This document shows, one piece after another, positions 40,560 through 49,707 of a DNA stretch of 56,027 nt. The notes below the pieces were generated by a model. The model made no database searches, had not been told where the DNA came from, and saw nothing but the letters and a program-made list of their open reading frames with translations. The DNA is from Pseudomonas triticifolii (GTDB lineage: Bacteria > Pseudomonadota > Gammaproteobacteria > Pseudomonadales > Pseudomonadaceae): positions 1-56,027 of the forward strand of contig NZ_JACONV010000028.1 in NCBI RefSeq assembly GCF_014358015.1, in the 5' to 3' direction. A program made the position numbers and the translations under genes. Position 1 is the first letter of the stretch; each line of letters opens with the position of its first letter.

Positions 40560-41673
40560 ACGTCACGTGTTGCAGTTCTGTCACGGCTATGACGGGCCGT
40601 TTCTGGACTGCGCGCGGCAGTACGCGAGCCTGTTCGCGGGCAAGGGCTATCGGGTGACCACGGTGTTCCTGACCGGCGCTGCCGACCCTGACGTTGTCGC
40701 TGACTGCGGTTCGGACGAAGTGCTGTTCATGGAGTACAGCTCCAAGGCCATTCGTGGCCTGAAGCTGGGCGCGATTCGCGATCTGCGCAAGATTGCGGCG
40801 TCGCGCCGTTTCAGCTTCTGCATTGCGCATCGCTTCAAGCCGGTGTACATCGCGCTGTTGGCGACCCGTTTGCCGGTGATCGGCGTACATCATGCGTTTG
40901 GCGATTATCAGCGCCGAAGCCGCAGGCTGTTTGCCAACCTGTTTCGCAAGCGTCTCAGCCTGCTGGGTGTTTCGGATTCGGTACGCGACGACATGCGCAA
41001 AAGCCTGCCTGGCTGGCCGGCTGAACGTATCGAGACGCTGTATAACCGCATCGATGTCGAGCAACTGCAAGGCAGCCAGTTTTCTGCCGAGGATGCTCGC
41101 ACCGAGCTGGGCCTTGCGCCTTCTGCGTGGGTCGTCGGTAACGTTGGGCGTCTGCATCCTGATAAGGATCAGGCGACCCTGCTGCGCGGTTTTGCTCTGG
41201 CACTTCCGAGCCTTCCCGAGAACAGCCAGCTGGTTGTCCTTGGCAAGGGGCGACTTGAGGACAATCTCAAGGCGCTTGCACGTGAACTGGGCATCGGCGC
41301 GCACGTGCTGTTCATGGGTCAGGTCGCGGACGCGCGGCGCTACTTCAAGGCGTTCGACGTGTTTGCGTTGAGCTCGGATCACGAACCATTCGGCATGGTG
41401 CTGCTGGAGGCCATGGTCGCAGGTGTTCCCGTGGTGGCAACTTCCTGTGGCGGTGCCCGGGAAGTGGTCGAGGACGTGGGCCTGATGTTTCCGTTGGGTG
41501 ACGAGCAGCGTCTGGCTCAAGGGCTGGTGCACATGGCCGGGCTGGATGCCGATCAGCGTCAGGATTGCGCCGAGCGGATGCTCGTGCGTCTGCGCGAGCG
41601 TTTTTCCGACCATGCGGTGCGCGAGGTGTTCTGGCGTTTGCCACAGGTCACCCGTCTGGTAGCGGAGTCCTGA
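40543..41673 (+). CDS. wapH: LPS core glycosyltransferase WapH
   Basis: GT4-family, GT-B-fold glycosyltransferase of the outer core (in P. aeruginosa, an essential core glucosyltransferase-type step). It is 376 aa from the ATG at 40543; a TTG at 40534 is an alternative. The acceptor domain is N-terminal. The donor site holds VGNVGRLHPDKDQATLLRGF, and the E-x7-E motif is HEPFGMVLLEAMVAGVPVV. The stop overlaps the next ATG. The symbol is by position after wapO, so function is moderately certain. Confidence 0.85.
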   Translation: MTRSAERHVLQFCHGYDGPFLDCARQYASLFAGKGYRVTTVFLTGAADPDVVADCGSDEVLFMEYSSKAIRGLKLGAIRDLRKIAASRRFSFCIAHRFKPVYIALLATRLPVIGVHHAFGDYQRRSRRLFANLFRKRLSLLGVSDSVRDDMRKSLPGWPAERIETLYNRIDVEQLQGSQFSAEDARTELGLAPSAWVVGNVGRLHPDKDQATLLRGFALALPSLPENSQLVVLGKGRLEDNLKALARELGIGAHVLFMGQVADARRYFKAFDVFALSSDHEPFGMVLLEAMVAGVPVVATSCGGAREVVEDVGLMFPLGDEQRLAQGLVHMAGLDADQRQDCAERMLVRLRERFSDHAVREVFWRLPQVTRLVAES

Positions 41674-42569
41674 TGCTCAACCGATTCAAAGGCTGGCGTG
41701 AACGTGGCTGGACCGAAGTCGATGCCGCTGCCTACGCGCAGGCGTGGCACCGGTTCGGCGGTAGCGTTGCGACTCATCCACAGGTCATCGAGCGGCTGTC
41801 CGGTTTTTCCGGGATCGCCGTGCGTTATCTGGGCTGGGAGCAGAACGGCGAAATCAAGGCGGCCATTGCAACCTGGGGCCGCTCGCTGGCGTTGTCCAAG
41901 GACGAGCTCAAGCGTCACGGCAAGAAAGGCCTTTTCGACCTGGGCAACGCCGAGCTGATTCTGCCGATTGCCGACGGCATCGAGGTGCCGGTACGTCATC
42001 GTGGCCGTTATCTCTCGTCATTGAACGAGGGCCGTGTCAGTACGTTCAAGCCGCAGACCGAATCCCTGGCCATGGCGCGCACGCCTGAAGAGTTGTCCAA
42101 GAAATTTCGCTACAACCAGCGCCGCGAACGGCGCCTGCTGGAAGAGGCGGGCGGCACGGTTCGACCTGTCAGCGAGTTCGGCAGCGCTGAGCTGGCGCGC
42201 ATGTATTGCGAGCTGTTCCAGCGCCGCTGGGGGTTTGAGGCGACCGGTGCTGCGCATAAGGCTGAAGTGATCGAGCTGCTGCGCGACCTGTTGATCGGCT
42301 CGGTAGTGTTTCTCAACGATGCGCCGATCGCCATTCAGCTGGTGTACCGCGTTGAAGCGCCCGAGTGGGTCAGCGTCGAATACGTCAACGGTGGCGTCGA
42401 TCCCCAGACCCGTGATTTCAGTCCCGGCAGCGTGCTGAGCTTCGTCAACACGCAAAACGCCTGGGAAGAGGCGCGTTCGCTGGGTAAGTCACTGCGCTTC
42501 TCGTTCGGTCGGGCCGACCGTGAGTACAAGGATCGCTGGTGCAACCCTGTACCGGTGTTCCAGATTTGA
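41673..42569 (+). CDS. Mig-14 family protein
   Basis: 298-residue protein of the Mig-14 family, named for a Salmonella protein needed for antimicrobial-peptide resistance; a homologue sits at this point of the P. aeruginosa LPS cluster (PA5003). It has a GNAT-like fold (the tail AWEEARSLGKSLRFSFGRAD is typical of Fem/GNAT-type acyltransferases), so it may transfer an acyl or aminoacyl group. The start at 41673 overlaps the wapH stop; 36 residues of upstream open frame lie inside wapH. Role in core or peptide resistance inferred. Confidence 0.83.
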   Translation: MLNRFKGWRERGWTEVDAAAYAQAWHRFGGSVATHPQVIERLSGFSGIAVRYLGWEQNGEIKAAIATWGRSLALSKDELKRHGKKGLFDLGNAELILPIADGIEVPVRHRGRYLSSLNEGRVSTFKPQTESLAMARTPEELSKKFRYNQRRERRLLEEAGGTVRPVSEFGSAELARMYCELFQRRWGFEATGAAHKAEVIELLRDLLIGSVVFLNDAPIAIQLVYRVEAPEWVSVEYVNGGVDPQTRDFSPGSVLSFVNTQNAWEEARSLGKSLRFSFGRADREYKDRWCNPVPVFQI

Positions 42570-43975
42570 GCCGCAAGCAGGCACTGCTCAAGCGTCACCG
42601 TCGCAACAAGCGTCTGGCGCTGATGGGTGGTGTGTTGCTGGTGATCGTCATTGGCGTGACGGTGGCGTGGTGGCTGATGCCCGTTCTGGCGATTGCGGCC
42701 TGGGTTGCCCACGAAGCCTGGTTTGCCGATCACCTGTTCTACTCACCTTCGGATGACTATCAGTACACCTTCGCTGCTGAAAACGAGGTGTCGGGTGTAC
42801 GTCTTGACGGTGATCGTCTGACGCTCGCCGCGCCGCTCACACTGCAAGGCGGGGAAACGCTGGTGCTGGCGTTGACCATCAGGGCAGGTTGGCTGGGGCG
42901 TTTTCTCGACCCCTTCGTTGAACTGCGCGGCGCAGATATTCTAGACAGGCAAGCCTTCGAGCGCGGCGTCAATGGCATGCGCTATCTGAACCTGACCGGG
43001 CTCGGCGTACCCTTGGCTGCAGGCACGTTGAGCCTACGGGGGCGTTTTTGCCGTGTGGTCGGACAGCCGCGCCTGTGGGTCTTTCGCCAGCCCGATGCAC
43101 GCCAGCAGCGCGTGATGGTGATTGCGCCACACGCCGACGACGCCGAGCTGGCGGCCTTTGGCCTGTACAGCCAGGCTTCGGATGCCTGGATCGTGACGTT
43201 GACCGCCGGTGAGATCGAAGCCGATCACTATCGGCAGATGGGCATGAGCGGCGTCGAGGCCGCACGCATGAAAGGCCGATTACGTGCCTGGGACAGTGTC
43301 GCCGTGGCGCGCTGGGGTGGCGTGCCGGAGTCACAATGCGTGCAACTGGGTTATTTTTGCCTGCAATTGCCCGCCATGCAGGCAGCGCCGGATACACCGG
43401 TCGGGTCACGCGAGGCGGACCTGCTCGATACGCGCCTGTTCCGCCAGTTCAACCCTGTGCCGTTGCCGGGCGATGACGGCCAGCCCACCTGGAATAACCT
43501 GTTGGCCGATCTGCGCGCGCTGATTCTCAAGGCCAGGCCGCAAGTCGTGGTCATGCCGCACCCGGCCATTGACCCGCACCCGGATCACATCTGCGCTCAG
43601 GCCGCCGTGCGCGAAGCGCTGGCCGGGCTCGAATGGCAGCCCGAGGTTGTACTCGGTTACGCCAACCATTTGCACGACAATGACCGCTGGCCCATGGGCG
43701 ATGCCTACACCGGCATCAGCCTGCCACCGGTTTTCGATGCACAGTTGAAACTTGAGCCTTACAGCCTTGAACTGTCTGTTCAGACGCAGCGCGACAAGGC
43801 CATGGCGCTGGGCATGATGCATGACCTGCAGCCGCCCATGCCGTTCAAGCGGCGGATGCGTCGCTGTCTGCAGCGCCTGCTGGCAGGCCGCCGCTGGCCC
43901 GCCGAAGGTGAAAATGAATTCTTCCGTAAAGCGGTGCGGCGACATGAATTGTTCTGGCGTAGTCGTGATCTCTGA
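42566..43975 (+). CDS. dnpA: DnpA, PIG-L family de-N-acetylase
   Basis: 469-residue inner-membrane-anchored deacetylase. A TM segment is near residues 20-45 (GGVLLVIVIGVTVAWWLM), and the PIG-L zinc motif APHADDAELAAFG is near 197, with the second motif MPHPAIDPHPDHI near 330. In P. aeruginosa DnpA (PA5002) deacetylates an LPS-linked substrate and influences antibiotic tolerance. I choose the TTG at 42566, overlapping the Mig-14 stop (TTGA), because the conserved start is SRKQALLKRHRRNKR. An ATG at 42539 would lengthen it by 9 unrelated residues. Confidence 0.87.
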   Translation: MSRKQALLKRHRRNKRLALMGGVLLVIVIGVTVAWWLMPVLAIAAWVAHEAWFADHLFYSPSDDYQYTFAAENEVSGVRLDGDRLTLAAPLTLQGGETLVLALTIRAGWLGRFLDPFVELRGADILDRQAFERGVNGMRYLNLTGLGVPLAAGTLSLRGRFCRVVGQPRLWVFRQPDARQQRVMVIAPHADDAELAAFGLYSQASDAWIVTLTAGEIEADHYRQMGMSGVEAARMKGRLRAWDSVAVARWGGVPESQCVQLGYFCLQLPAMQAAPDTPVGSREADLLDTRLFRQFNPVPLPGDDGQPTWNNLLADLRALILKARPQVVVMPHPAIDPHPDHICAQAAVREALAGLEWQPEVVLGYANHLHDNDRWPMGDAYTGISLPPVFDAQLKLEPYSLELSVQTQRDKAMALGMMHDLQPPMPFKRRMRRCLQRLLAGRRWPAEGENEFFRKAVRRHELFWRSRDL

Positions 43976-44005
43976 TTCAGCAGGCGCAGCACTGCAAGGA
44001 AAACA

Positions 44006-44962
44006 ATGAAAGTCCTATTTCTGGTTCAGAAAGAGCAGCGTGCGATTCTGGATCGTCTGTATGACGGTATCGCCGCGCATTGCGAGTGCGATATACGTTG
44101 GCTGGATTCGGAGCAGCAACGAAACCTGCGTGGCTATTTCCGGCGCGAGGTCGACGTGACTCGCTATGACCGCATCGTCTTCTTTCTGCGTTTCAAGCAG
44201 GAAGTGCGTCAGGTGGGGTTCATCCGCACGATCCCCAATCTGGTCATCCTCGAGCACGATGCCTACCAGAACTACATTCCCTGCAAGTACACCGGCAAGT
44301 TCAGCGCGCATTACCGCAAGCTGCCCTGGGCGCGGGTGATCTGCTCCGGCTACATGGTCAGCGAGCGCCTGCGTCAGGAAGGTTTTGACGCCGTGTTCGT
44401 GCCCAAAGGCTACGACCAGGCCCTGTTGCAAGGGCAGAATCGCGAGCGTGACATCGAACTGGCCTTCGTCGGCAGTACCAACAGCGTGGCCTACAGTGGC
44501 CGCAAGGCGTTGCTGGATGAGTTGGGTCGTCAGGAAAACCTGCTGGTGACGCGCACCAAGTCCGGCGAGGAATACTGCGACACGCTGAACCGTATTCGCT
44601 TTTTCGTGAGTGCCGATGTCGGCATGGGCGAGTACATGATCAAGAACTTCGAGGCCATGGCGTGCGGATGCGTGCTGCTGGCGTTCGATCAGGGCGCTGA
44701 GGAGAACCGCGCTCTGGGGTTCGTGGACATGCACAACATCGTCCTGTATCGGGACATTCCCGAGCTTCGCGAGAAGCTGGCACGGCTGCGCGAGGACGCT
44801 GCGCTGGCCGATGAAATATCCCGCAACGCACAAGCGCTCGTCGAGCAGCGCTTCACCTTCCATGCTCTGGGCAAAGCCATCGTCGAACAGATGCAGGCGC
44901 CGTTGAGGCCCATGCCTGCGGCAACCTGGGTCGATCGTCTGCGATCACGCTGGGCGTGGTAA
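44006..44962 (+). CDS. ssg: Ssg-type LPS glycosyltransferase
   Basis: 318-residue GT-B-type glycosyltransferase matching Ssg (PA5001), involved in LPS and exopolysaccharide, phage sensitivity and motility. The Rossmann-like start is MKVLFLVQKEQRAIL. The donor region has SADVGMGEYMIKNFEAMACGCVLLAF, with the Glu typical of GT-B enzymes. Start ATG 44006 has AAGGAAA upstream. Follows dnpA by 30 bases and precedes the wapR-like gene. The exact sugar is not predictable. Confidence 0.85.
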   Translation: MKVLFLVQKEQRAILDRLYDGIAAHCECDIRWLDSEQQRNLRGYFRREVDVTRYDRIVFFLRFKQEVRQVGFIRTIPNLVILEHDAYQNYIPCKYTGKFSAHYRKLPWARVICSGYMVSERLRQEGFDAVFVPKGYDQALLQGQNRERDIELAFVGSTNSVAYSGRKALLDELGRQENLLVTRTKSGEEYCDTLNRIRFFVSADVGMGEYMIKNFEAMACGCVLLAFDQGAEENRALGFVDMHNIVLYRDIPELREKLARLREDAALADEISRNAQALVEQRFTFHALGKAIVEQMQAPLRPMPAATWVDRLRSRWAW

Positions 44963-44993
44963 TGTCTTTCAAAATTACAATGATTGGGAACAC

Positions 44994-45767
44994 ATGATGG
45001 TATTCAGCGAAAGCAGCGACATCACGCTGGTCGTCACCAGTTGTGGTCGATTCGATTTGTTGAAGCGTACGCTGGACACATTCGACCGTTTCAACACTGC
45101 CCCTATTCGCCATGTGTTGATTACCGAAGATTCGGGCGACGCTCAGGTCGAGCGTTGCATTCCTGAGCACTGGCGCGCCCACACCCGTTTCATCATCAAC
45201 AACCCGAAGCTGGGTCAGATGCGCTCGGTCGATGCCGCCTATGCGCTGATCGAGACCCGCTGGGTGTTCCACTGCGAAGACGACTGGGATTTCTATCGTC
45301 CGCACTTCATCGAAGAGTCGATGATTTTGCTGGAAAACGATCCGCAGGCGCTGCAGGTCTGGCTGCGCAGTTTCAATCACGACCTGCAGATCCATAGCCC
45401 GTATGTGTACCTGAACGAGCGCGAAGTGGTTCAGGGCATTGCGTTCTACAAGCTGGGTTCGCACAAGGCCGAGTGGCAGGGTTTTTCCTTCAATCCCGGG
45501 CTGCGTCGTCTGGCTGACTACCAGCAACATGCGCCTTACGCAAGCCACGGTGGGGAGAAGAAACTTTCACAATTGTTTGCGTCGGAAAACCGCTACGCTC
45601 TCATTCTGGAAAATGATGCCGTGCTGCATACCGGGTTCGGTGAGCACGTGGTGGTCCCGCAGGAGCGACTGGACAAGCAACGTCGCAAGCGCCGTGATCG
45701 CATCAAGCTGATCGGTGCCGTGATCCTCGGATTGGTAACGGGTTGGTTGATCAATAATGTCTATTGA
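44994..45767 (+). CDS. wapR: WapR-like GT2 glycosyltransferase with C-terminal membrane anchor
   Basis: 257-residue GT-A/GT2 enzyme: starts with DITLVVTSCGRFDLLKRTLDTF, and the metal-binding-type acidic motif is HCEDDWDFY (about residue 96). A single C-terminal TM (IKLIGAVILGLVTGWLINN) probably tethers it to the inner membrane. The order ssg-this-waaL matches PA5001-PA5000-PA4999, where WapR is the rhamnosyltransferase that makes the O-antigen-accepting core. Substrate in this strain inferred. Two tandem ATG codons (44994, 44997); either is possible. It overlaps waaL by 11 bases. Confidence 0.75.
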   Translation: MMVFSESSDITLVVTSCGRFDLLKRTLDTFDRFNTAPIRHVLITEDSGDAQVERCIPEHWRAHTRFIINNPKLGQMRSVDAAYALIETRWVFHCEDDWDFYRPHFIEESMILLENDPQALQVWLRSFNHDLQIHSPYVYLNEREVVQGIAFYKLGSHKAEWQGFSFNPGLRRLADYQQHAPYASHGGEKKLSQLFASENRYALILENDAVLHTGFGEHVVVPQERLDKQRRKRRDRIKLIGAVILGLVTGWLINNVY

Positions 45768-46920
45768 CGCAAATACCGCGGTAAATCCCAGGGTGCAGAT
45801 GTATTTCAATACTGCGCTCATGGTCTTTGTACTGAGTTTCATCCTGATTCCGTCAGCCAAGTGGACCAACAACCTGTTCTACGCGTTCATGGCGCTGCCG
45901 GGCCTGGTGTTTCTGATCAAGGAACGCGGCGCAGGTATTTTCGCTCACCCGCTGGGCATCGCCTGGGTGGTGTTCATGGCGACTTTTCTGCTGCCAGCGT
46001 TTTATGCGAAGGAATTTCAGTTCTACAAGCACATTGCTTACGTCACGCTGTTTGTCTTTGTCATCGCCGGGCTTACGGATAATCGCCTCTTTCAGAAGGG
46101 CGTGCTGATACGCGGCCTGTTCTGGGTGATCTGCCTTTATATCCTGACGTCCAGCGCACACAGCTGGTTGACCGGGCAGTTCGAGCTCGGCAAGCGTGTG
46201 GAAATTCTGTGGGCGCGCATGGAGAACGTCATTTACGCCAGCGCCTGGATGGTCTGCAGCCTGGCGCTGGCGCTATCGGTCTGGCTGAAGGAAAAGCGTT
46301 GGGTGGAGGCGTTCTGCGGGGTTGCACTGACCCTGATCGTGGCGGCCCTGGTGGTTCAGACTCGCACGGCGCTGGTGGGCGCAGCCTTTCTGTTCATGGT
46401 TTGTGCGCTGTACTCGCTGTTTCGTTTTCCCAGGCGCACGCTCGCCACCATGCTGGTCCTGGCTGTCGTGGCAGCTGTGGCGTACTGGGTGGTCAAGGAC
46501 GAGCAGTGGGTCAAGTTGCTGATGGTGCGTGGCGATTCCTACCGCATCGAACTGTTCGAAATCATGACCGGCGAATGGCGCAATTGCGGGTGGCTGCTGG
46601 GCTGTGGGGTCGACTTCATCACCACCAAGACCCTGACGGGCGGTGTGCCGATCCAGCACCCGCACAACATTTTCGTAGCGTTGGGCTTGTATGACGGCGC
46701 GATCGCCCTGGTGCTGTTCATCATCGTAATGGCCATGACCCTCTGGCAGGCGCTGCAATTGCGCGATCCGTGGGGGCTGTACCTGGCGTGTGCGCTGTTG
46801 ATGCTCAACTTCGACGGCTCGCAATTGATCGGCAACCCGGACGAGCTTTGGGTGCTGGTGCTGCTGCCCGCGGCGATGGTGTTGGGAAGGGCGGTGCAAC
46901 AGCGTCGGCTTACGCACTGA
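45757..46920 (+). CDS. waaL: O-antigen ligase WaaL
   Basis: 387-residue polytopic inner-membrane protein of the Wzy/WaaL family, about ten hydrophobic segments. It transfers O-antigen from undecaprenyl diphosphate to lipid A-core in the periplasm. The catalytic-type His lies in the periplasmic loop motif QHPHNIFVALGLYDG (about residue 305), preceded by RGDSYRIELF. It overlaps the wapR-like gene by 11 bases and ends 45 bases before a convergent gene. Well supported by family and synteny. Confidence 0.92.
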   Translation: MSIDANTAVNPRVQMYFNTALMVFVLSFILIPSAKWTNNLFYAFMALPGLVFLIKERGAGIFAHPLGIAWVVFMATFLLPAFYAKEFQFYKHIAYVTLFVFVIAGLTDNRLFQKGVLIRGLFWVICLYILTSSAHSWLTGQFELGKRVEILWARMENVIYASAWMVCSLALALSVWLKEKRWVEAFCGVALTLIVAALVVQTRTALVGAAFLFMVCALYSLFRFPRRTLATMLVLAVVAAVAYWVVKDEQWVKLLMVRGDSYRIELFEIMTGEWRNCGWLLGCGVDFITTKTLTGGVPIQHPHNIFVALGLYDGAIALVLFIIVMAMTLWQALQLRDPWGLYLACALLMLNFDGSQLIGNPDELWVLVLLPAAMVLGRAVQQRRLTH

Positions 46921-46932
46921 CAGGACGCAACG

Positions 46933-46959
46933 GCAGGGCCGCAATGAAGGCGGCCCTGC
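46933..46959. terminator. Shared terminator hairpin between waaL and the convergent kinase-like gene
   Basis: Perfect 10-base GC-rich arms (GCAGGGCCGC and GCGGCCCTGC) around a 7-base loop, in the 44-base gap between convergent genes. No T-run, but the position fits a bidirectional stop. Confidence 0.8.
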
Positions 46960-46964
46960 ATCGC

Positions 46965-47603
46965 TCAGTGGATGGCCTGGGCCAGCTCTTCGGGGGAACA
47001 CACCGTCTGGGCACTCAGGTAGCCGTTGAGGAAAGCCGGGTTGTCATCGCCCAGCAGCCATTGTCTGTCTTCGAGGTAGCGCAGCATGTGCTTGAAGTTG
47101 CGCAGCCGCAGGTTCTTGCGCAAGGGACGGCGATAGGTCTTGAGGTCGGCGATATCGATAAGGCCGAGCGCACCGTCGGGTGTGAGTACCACATTGCCCA
47201 GGTGTGCAGAACGAAAATAGACGCCTTTTTCATGCAGGTTGGCGATGAAGCGTCCCAGTTGCAGACGAAGGCTATCGTCACTGCCAGCGTGACCCAGCAA
47301 CTGACGCAGGGTCAGTCCCGCCAATGGGTCGTAATGCACAGCATCGCGGGCAATCTCGGCGATCCGGTAGACCGTACGGACTTGCGGGCAGGGAATGGCG
47401 CGTTTGGCCAGGGTCACACAGTTGTCTGCAAAGCGCCGCGCGTAGGGATACCAGGCGGCGGAACTGATCAGGCGCTTGCGCCGAAACAGTTTCAACATTG
47501 AACCGTCATTAAGGCGTAGTACTTTGTCGCCCGTGCCGTCGGCTTCAAGCACTTCGGCTCCTTGAACCAAGGCAAGGTAGTGGGCGTGGTCGAGCGCTTG
47601 CAT
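46965..47603 (-). CDS. Kinase-like toluene-tolerance-type protein, PA4998-like
   Basis: 212-residue protein-kinase-fold protein annotated in relatives as a toluene tolerance or InaA-like protein. The N-terminal Lys region is MLKLFRRKRLISSA. The catalytic-loop analogue is FRSAHLGNVVL, where Ser stands at the expected Asp, and GLIDIADL gives the metal-binding-type Asp. So catalysis, if any, is non-canonical. It is on the minus strand between waaL and msbA, as in P. aeruginosa, and is divergent from msbA. Role in LPS core inferred only. Confidence 0.8.
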   Translation of the reverse strand: MQALDHAHYLALVQGAEVLEADGTGDKVLRLNDGSMLKLFRRKRLISSAAWYPYARRFADNCVTLAKRAIPCPQVRTVYRIAEIARDAVHYDPLAGLTLRQLLGHAGSDDSLRLQLGRFIANLHEKGVYFRSAHLGNVVLTPDGALGLIDIADLKTYRRPLRKNLRLRNFKHMLRYLEDRQWLLGDDNPAFLNGYLSAQTVCSPEELAQAIH

Positions 47604-47684
47604 CGATACTCCGGATTCTGCGCCCCAAGGGCTGGACGGGCCGTGTATGTTACCGCAGCAGGCTGCCCCGAAAACCGCTTGTGA

Positions 47685-47690
47685 TACAAT
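47685..47690 (+). promoter_or_regulatory. Possible -10 element of msbA
   Basis: TACAAT in TGATACAATTCGCCC, 30 bases upstream of the msbA ATG and within the divergent spacer. The -35 is not convincing. Low-confidence core promoter. Confidence 0.35.
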
Positions 47691-47719
47691 TCGCCCTCTT
47701 TTTAATACGACGGATTCTC

Positions 47720-49522
47720 ATGACAACCTCCGAATCGTCCGCCACTTCCAGCGTGAAAATCTATTTTCGCCTGTTGTCCTATGTGCGTCCGTATGTGGGC
47801 ATTTTTCTGCTCAGTATCCTAGGTTTCGTGATCTTTGCTTCGACTCAGCCGATGCTGGCAGGCATTTTGAAATACTTTGTCGATGGCCTGAGCAATCCCG
47901 AAGCGGTGCTGTTCCCCAATGTGCCTTATCTCCGGGATCTGCAACTGCTGCAGGCCGTGCCGATACTGATCGTATTGATCGCGGCCTGGCAGGGGTTGGG
48001 CTCGTTTCTGGGCAACTACTTTCTGGCCAAGGTGTCGCTGGGGCTGGTGCATGACCTGCGCGTCGAACTGTTCAACAAACTGCTGGTGCTGCCCAATCGC
48101 TACTTCGACACCACCAATTCGGGCCACCTGATCTCACGCATCACTTTCAACGTCACCATGGTGACCGGTGCCGCCACAGATGCCATCAAGGTCGTGATCC
48201 GTGAGGGTCTGACGGTGGTGTTTCTGTTCATCTACCTGCTGTGGATGAACTGGCAGCTCACGCTGGTCATGCTCGCCATCCTGCCGCTGATTGCGATCAT
48301 GGTCGGCAGCGCGAGCAAGAAATTCCGCAAGCAGAGCAAGAAAATCCAGGTGGCGATGGGCGACGTGACGCACGTGGCCTCCGAAACCATTCAGGGTTAT
48401 CGCGTGGTGCGCAGCTTCGGTGGTGAGGAATACGAGCAGGATCGTTTTGCGCGTGCCAGTACCAGCAACACCAAAAAGCAGTTGCGCATGACCAAGACCG
48501 GCGCGATCTATACGCCGATGTTGCAGTTGGTCATCTACACCGCCATGGCTGTGCTGATGTTTCTGGTGCTGTTCCTGCGTGGCGATGCGACGGCGGGCGA
48601 CCTGGTGGCGTACATCACGGCAGCGGGCCTGCTGCCCAAACCAATCCGTCAGTTATCGGAAGTCAGTTCGACCATCCAGAAAGGTGTCGCCGGTGCCGAA
48701 AGCATTTTCGAACAGCTGGATGTAGAGCAGGAAGTCGACACCGGGACGATAGAGCGTGACCGTGTCTCGGGTCGTCTTGAGGTGAAGAACCTCAGCTTCT
48801 TCTATCCGCAGACCGAGCGTCAGGTTCTGAATGACATCAGTTTCTCCGCTGCGCCAGGGCAGATGATCGCCCTGGTAGGCCGTTCGGGCAGTGGCAAGTC
48901 GACCCTGGCCAACCTGATCCCACGCTTCTATACCCATGAAACCGGGCAGATCCTGCTTGATGACGTCGAGATCAACGACTATCGCCTGCGCAACCTGCGC
49001 AGGCACATCGCTCAGGTCAATCAGAACGTCACGCTGTTCAACGACACCATCGCCAACAACATCGCCTACGGTGATCTGGCCGGCGCGCCGCGTGCAGACA
49101 TTGAGGCTGCCGCTGCCGATGCCTATGCCAAGGAGTTCATCGATCAGTTGCCTCAGGGCTTTGATACCCCGGTGGGTGAAAACGGTGTGCTGCTGTCTGG
49201 TGGTCAGCGTCAGCGACTGGCGATTGCCCGTGCGCTGCTCAAAAATGCACCGGTGCTGATTCTCGATGAAGCGACCTCGGCGCTGGATACCGAGTCGGAG
49301 CGCCACATTCAGGCCGCGCTGGATCAGGTCATGAAAGGCCGCACGACGCTGGTGATCGCACACCGTCTGTCGACCATCGAGAAAGCCGACCTGATTCTGG
49401 TGATGGACGCCGGCCAGATCGTCGAGCGCGGCACGCACACCGAGCTGCTGGCGAAAAACGGCTACTACGCTCGCCTCCACGCGATGGGCCTGGACGAGCC
49501 TGCACCTGTCGGCGCTATCTGA
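47720..49522 (+). CDS. msbA: Lipid A-core flippase MsbA
   Basis: 600-residue ABC exporter that flips lipid A-core across the inner membrane. The N-terminal transmembrane domain (six helices, residues about 20-325) is followed by a nucleotide-binding domain with Walker A (GRSGSGKSTLAN, about 392), signature LSGGQRQRLAIARAL and Walker B (VLILDEATSALD). The ATG at 47720 (MTTSESSATSS) is chosen; the 13-residue open extension overlaps the promoter. Starts the msbA-hldE pair after the divergent PA4998-like gene. Very secure. Confidence 0.96.
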   Translation: MTTSESSATSSVKIYFRLLSYVRPYVGIFLLSILGFVIFASTQPMLAGILKYFVDGLSNPEAVLFPNVPYLRDLQLLQAVPILIVLIAAWQGLGSFLGNYFLAKVSLGLVHDLRVELFNKLLVLPNRYFDTTNSGHLISRITFNVTMVTGAATDAIKVVIREGLTVVFLFIYLLWMNWQLTLVMLAILPLIAIMVGSASKKFRKQSKKIQVAMGDVTHVASETIQGYRVVRSFGGEEYEQDRFARASTSNTKKQLRMTKTGAIYTPMLQLVIYTAMAVLMFLVLFLRGDATAGDLVAYITAAGLLPKPIRQLSEVSSTIQKGVAGAESIFEQLDVEQEVDTGTIERDRVSGRLEVKNLSFFYPQTERQVLNDISFSAAPGQMIALVGRSGSGKSTLANLIPRFYTHETGQILLDDVEINDYRLRNLRRHIAQVNQNVTLFNDTIANNIAYGDLAGAPRADIEAAAADAYAKEFIDQLPQGFDTPVGENGVLLSGGQRQRLAIARALLKNAPVLILDEATSALDTESERHIQAALDQVMKGRTTLVIAHRLSTIEKADLILVMDAGQIVERGTHTELLAKNGYYARLHAMGLDEPAPVGAI

Positions 49523-49635
49523 TCAGGAGTGGTTGCGTCGTGTTTGCAGCATGGCGCAATCGCGGGTGGTCGTAGCGAAACACGTAGTTTTTTCCCGATT
49601 GGAATCGCCCTTTGAGCGCGCCAGGAATCCGGTTC

Positions 49636-49654
49636 TGAACAGCCTGTCTGTTCA
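49636..49654. repeat. Small palindrome upstream of hldE
   Basis: The 7-base arms TGAACAG and CTGTTCA flank a 5-base loop, 53 bases before the hldE start. It may overlap the hldE promoter (a TAAGAT-like -10 follows). Orientation is inverted relative to a LexA box, so it is not an SOS site. Function unknown. Confidence 0.5.
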
Positions 49655-49707
49655 AACCCCCTGTGCTAAGATTCCGCCCCTGTCCATTTTCTAGTACGGG
49701 TTGTTCG

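Noticed and set aside
49636..49654. Palindrome resembling an SOS box upstream of hldE
   Set aside because: The arms are in the order ACAG...CTGT, opposite to the LexA CTGT-n8-ACAG arrangement.
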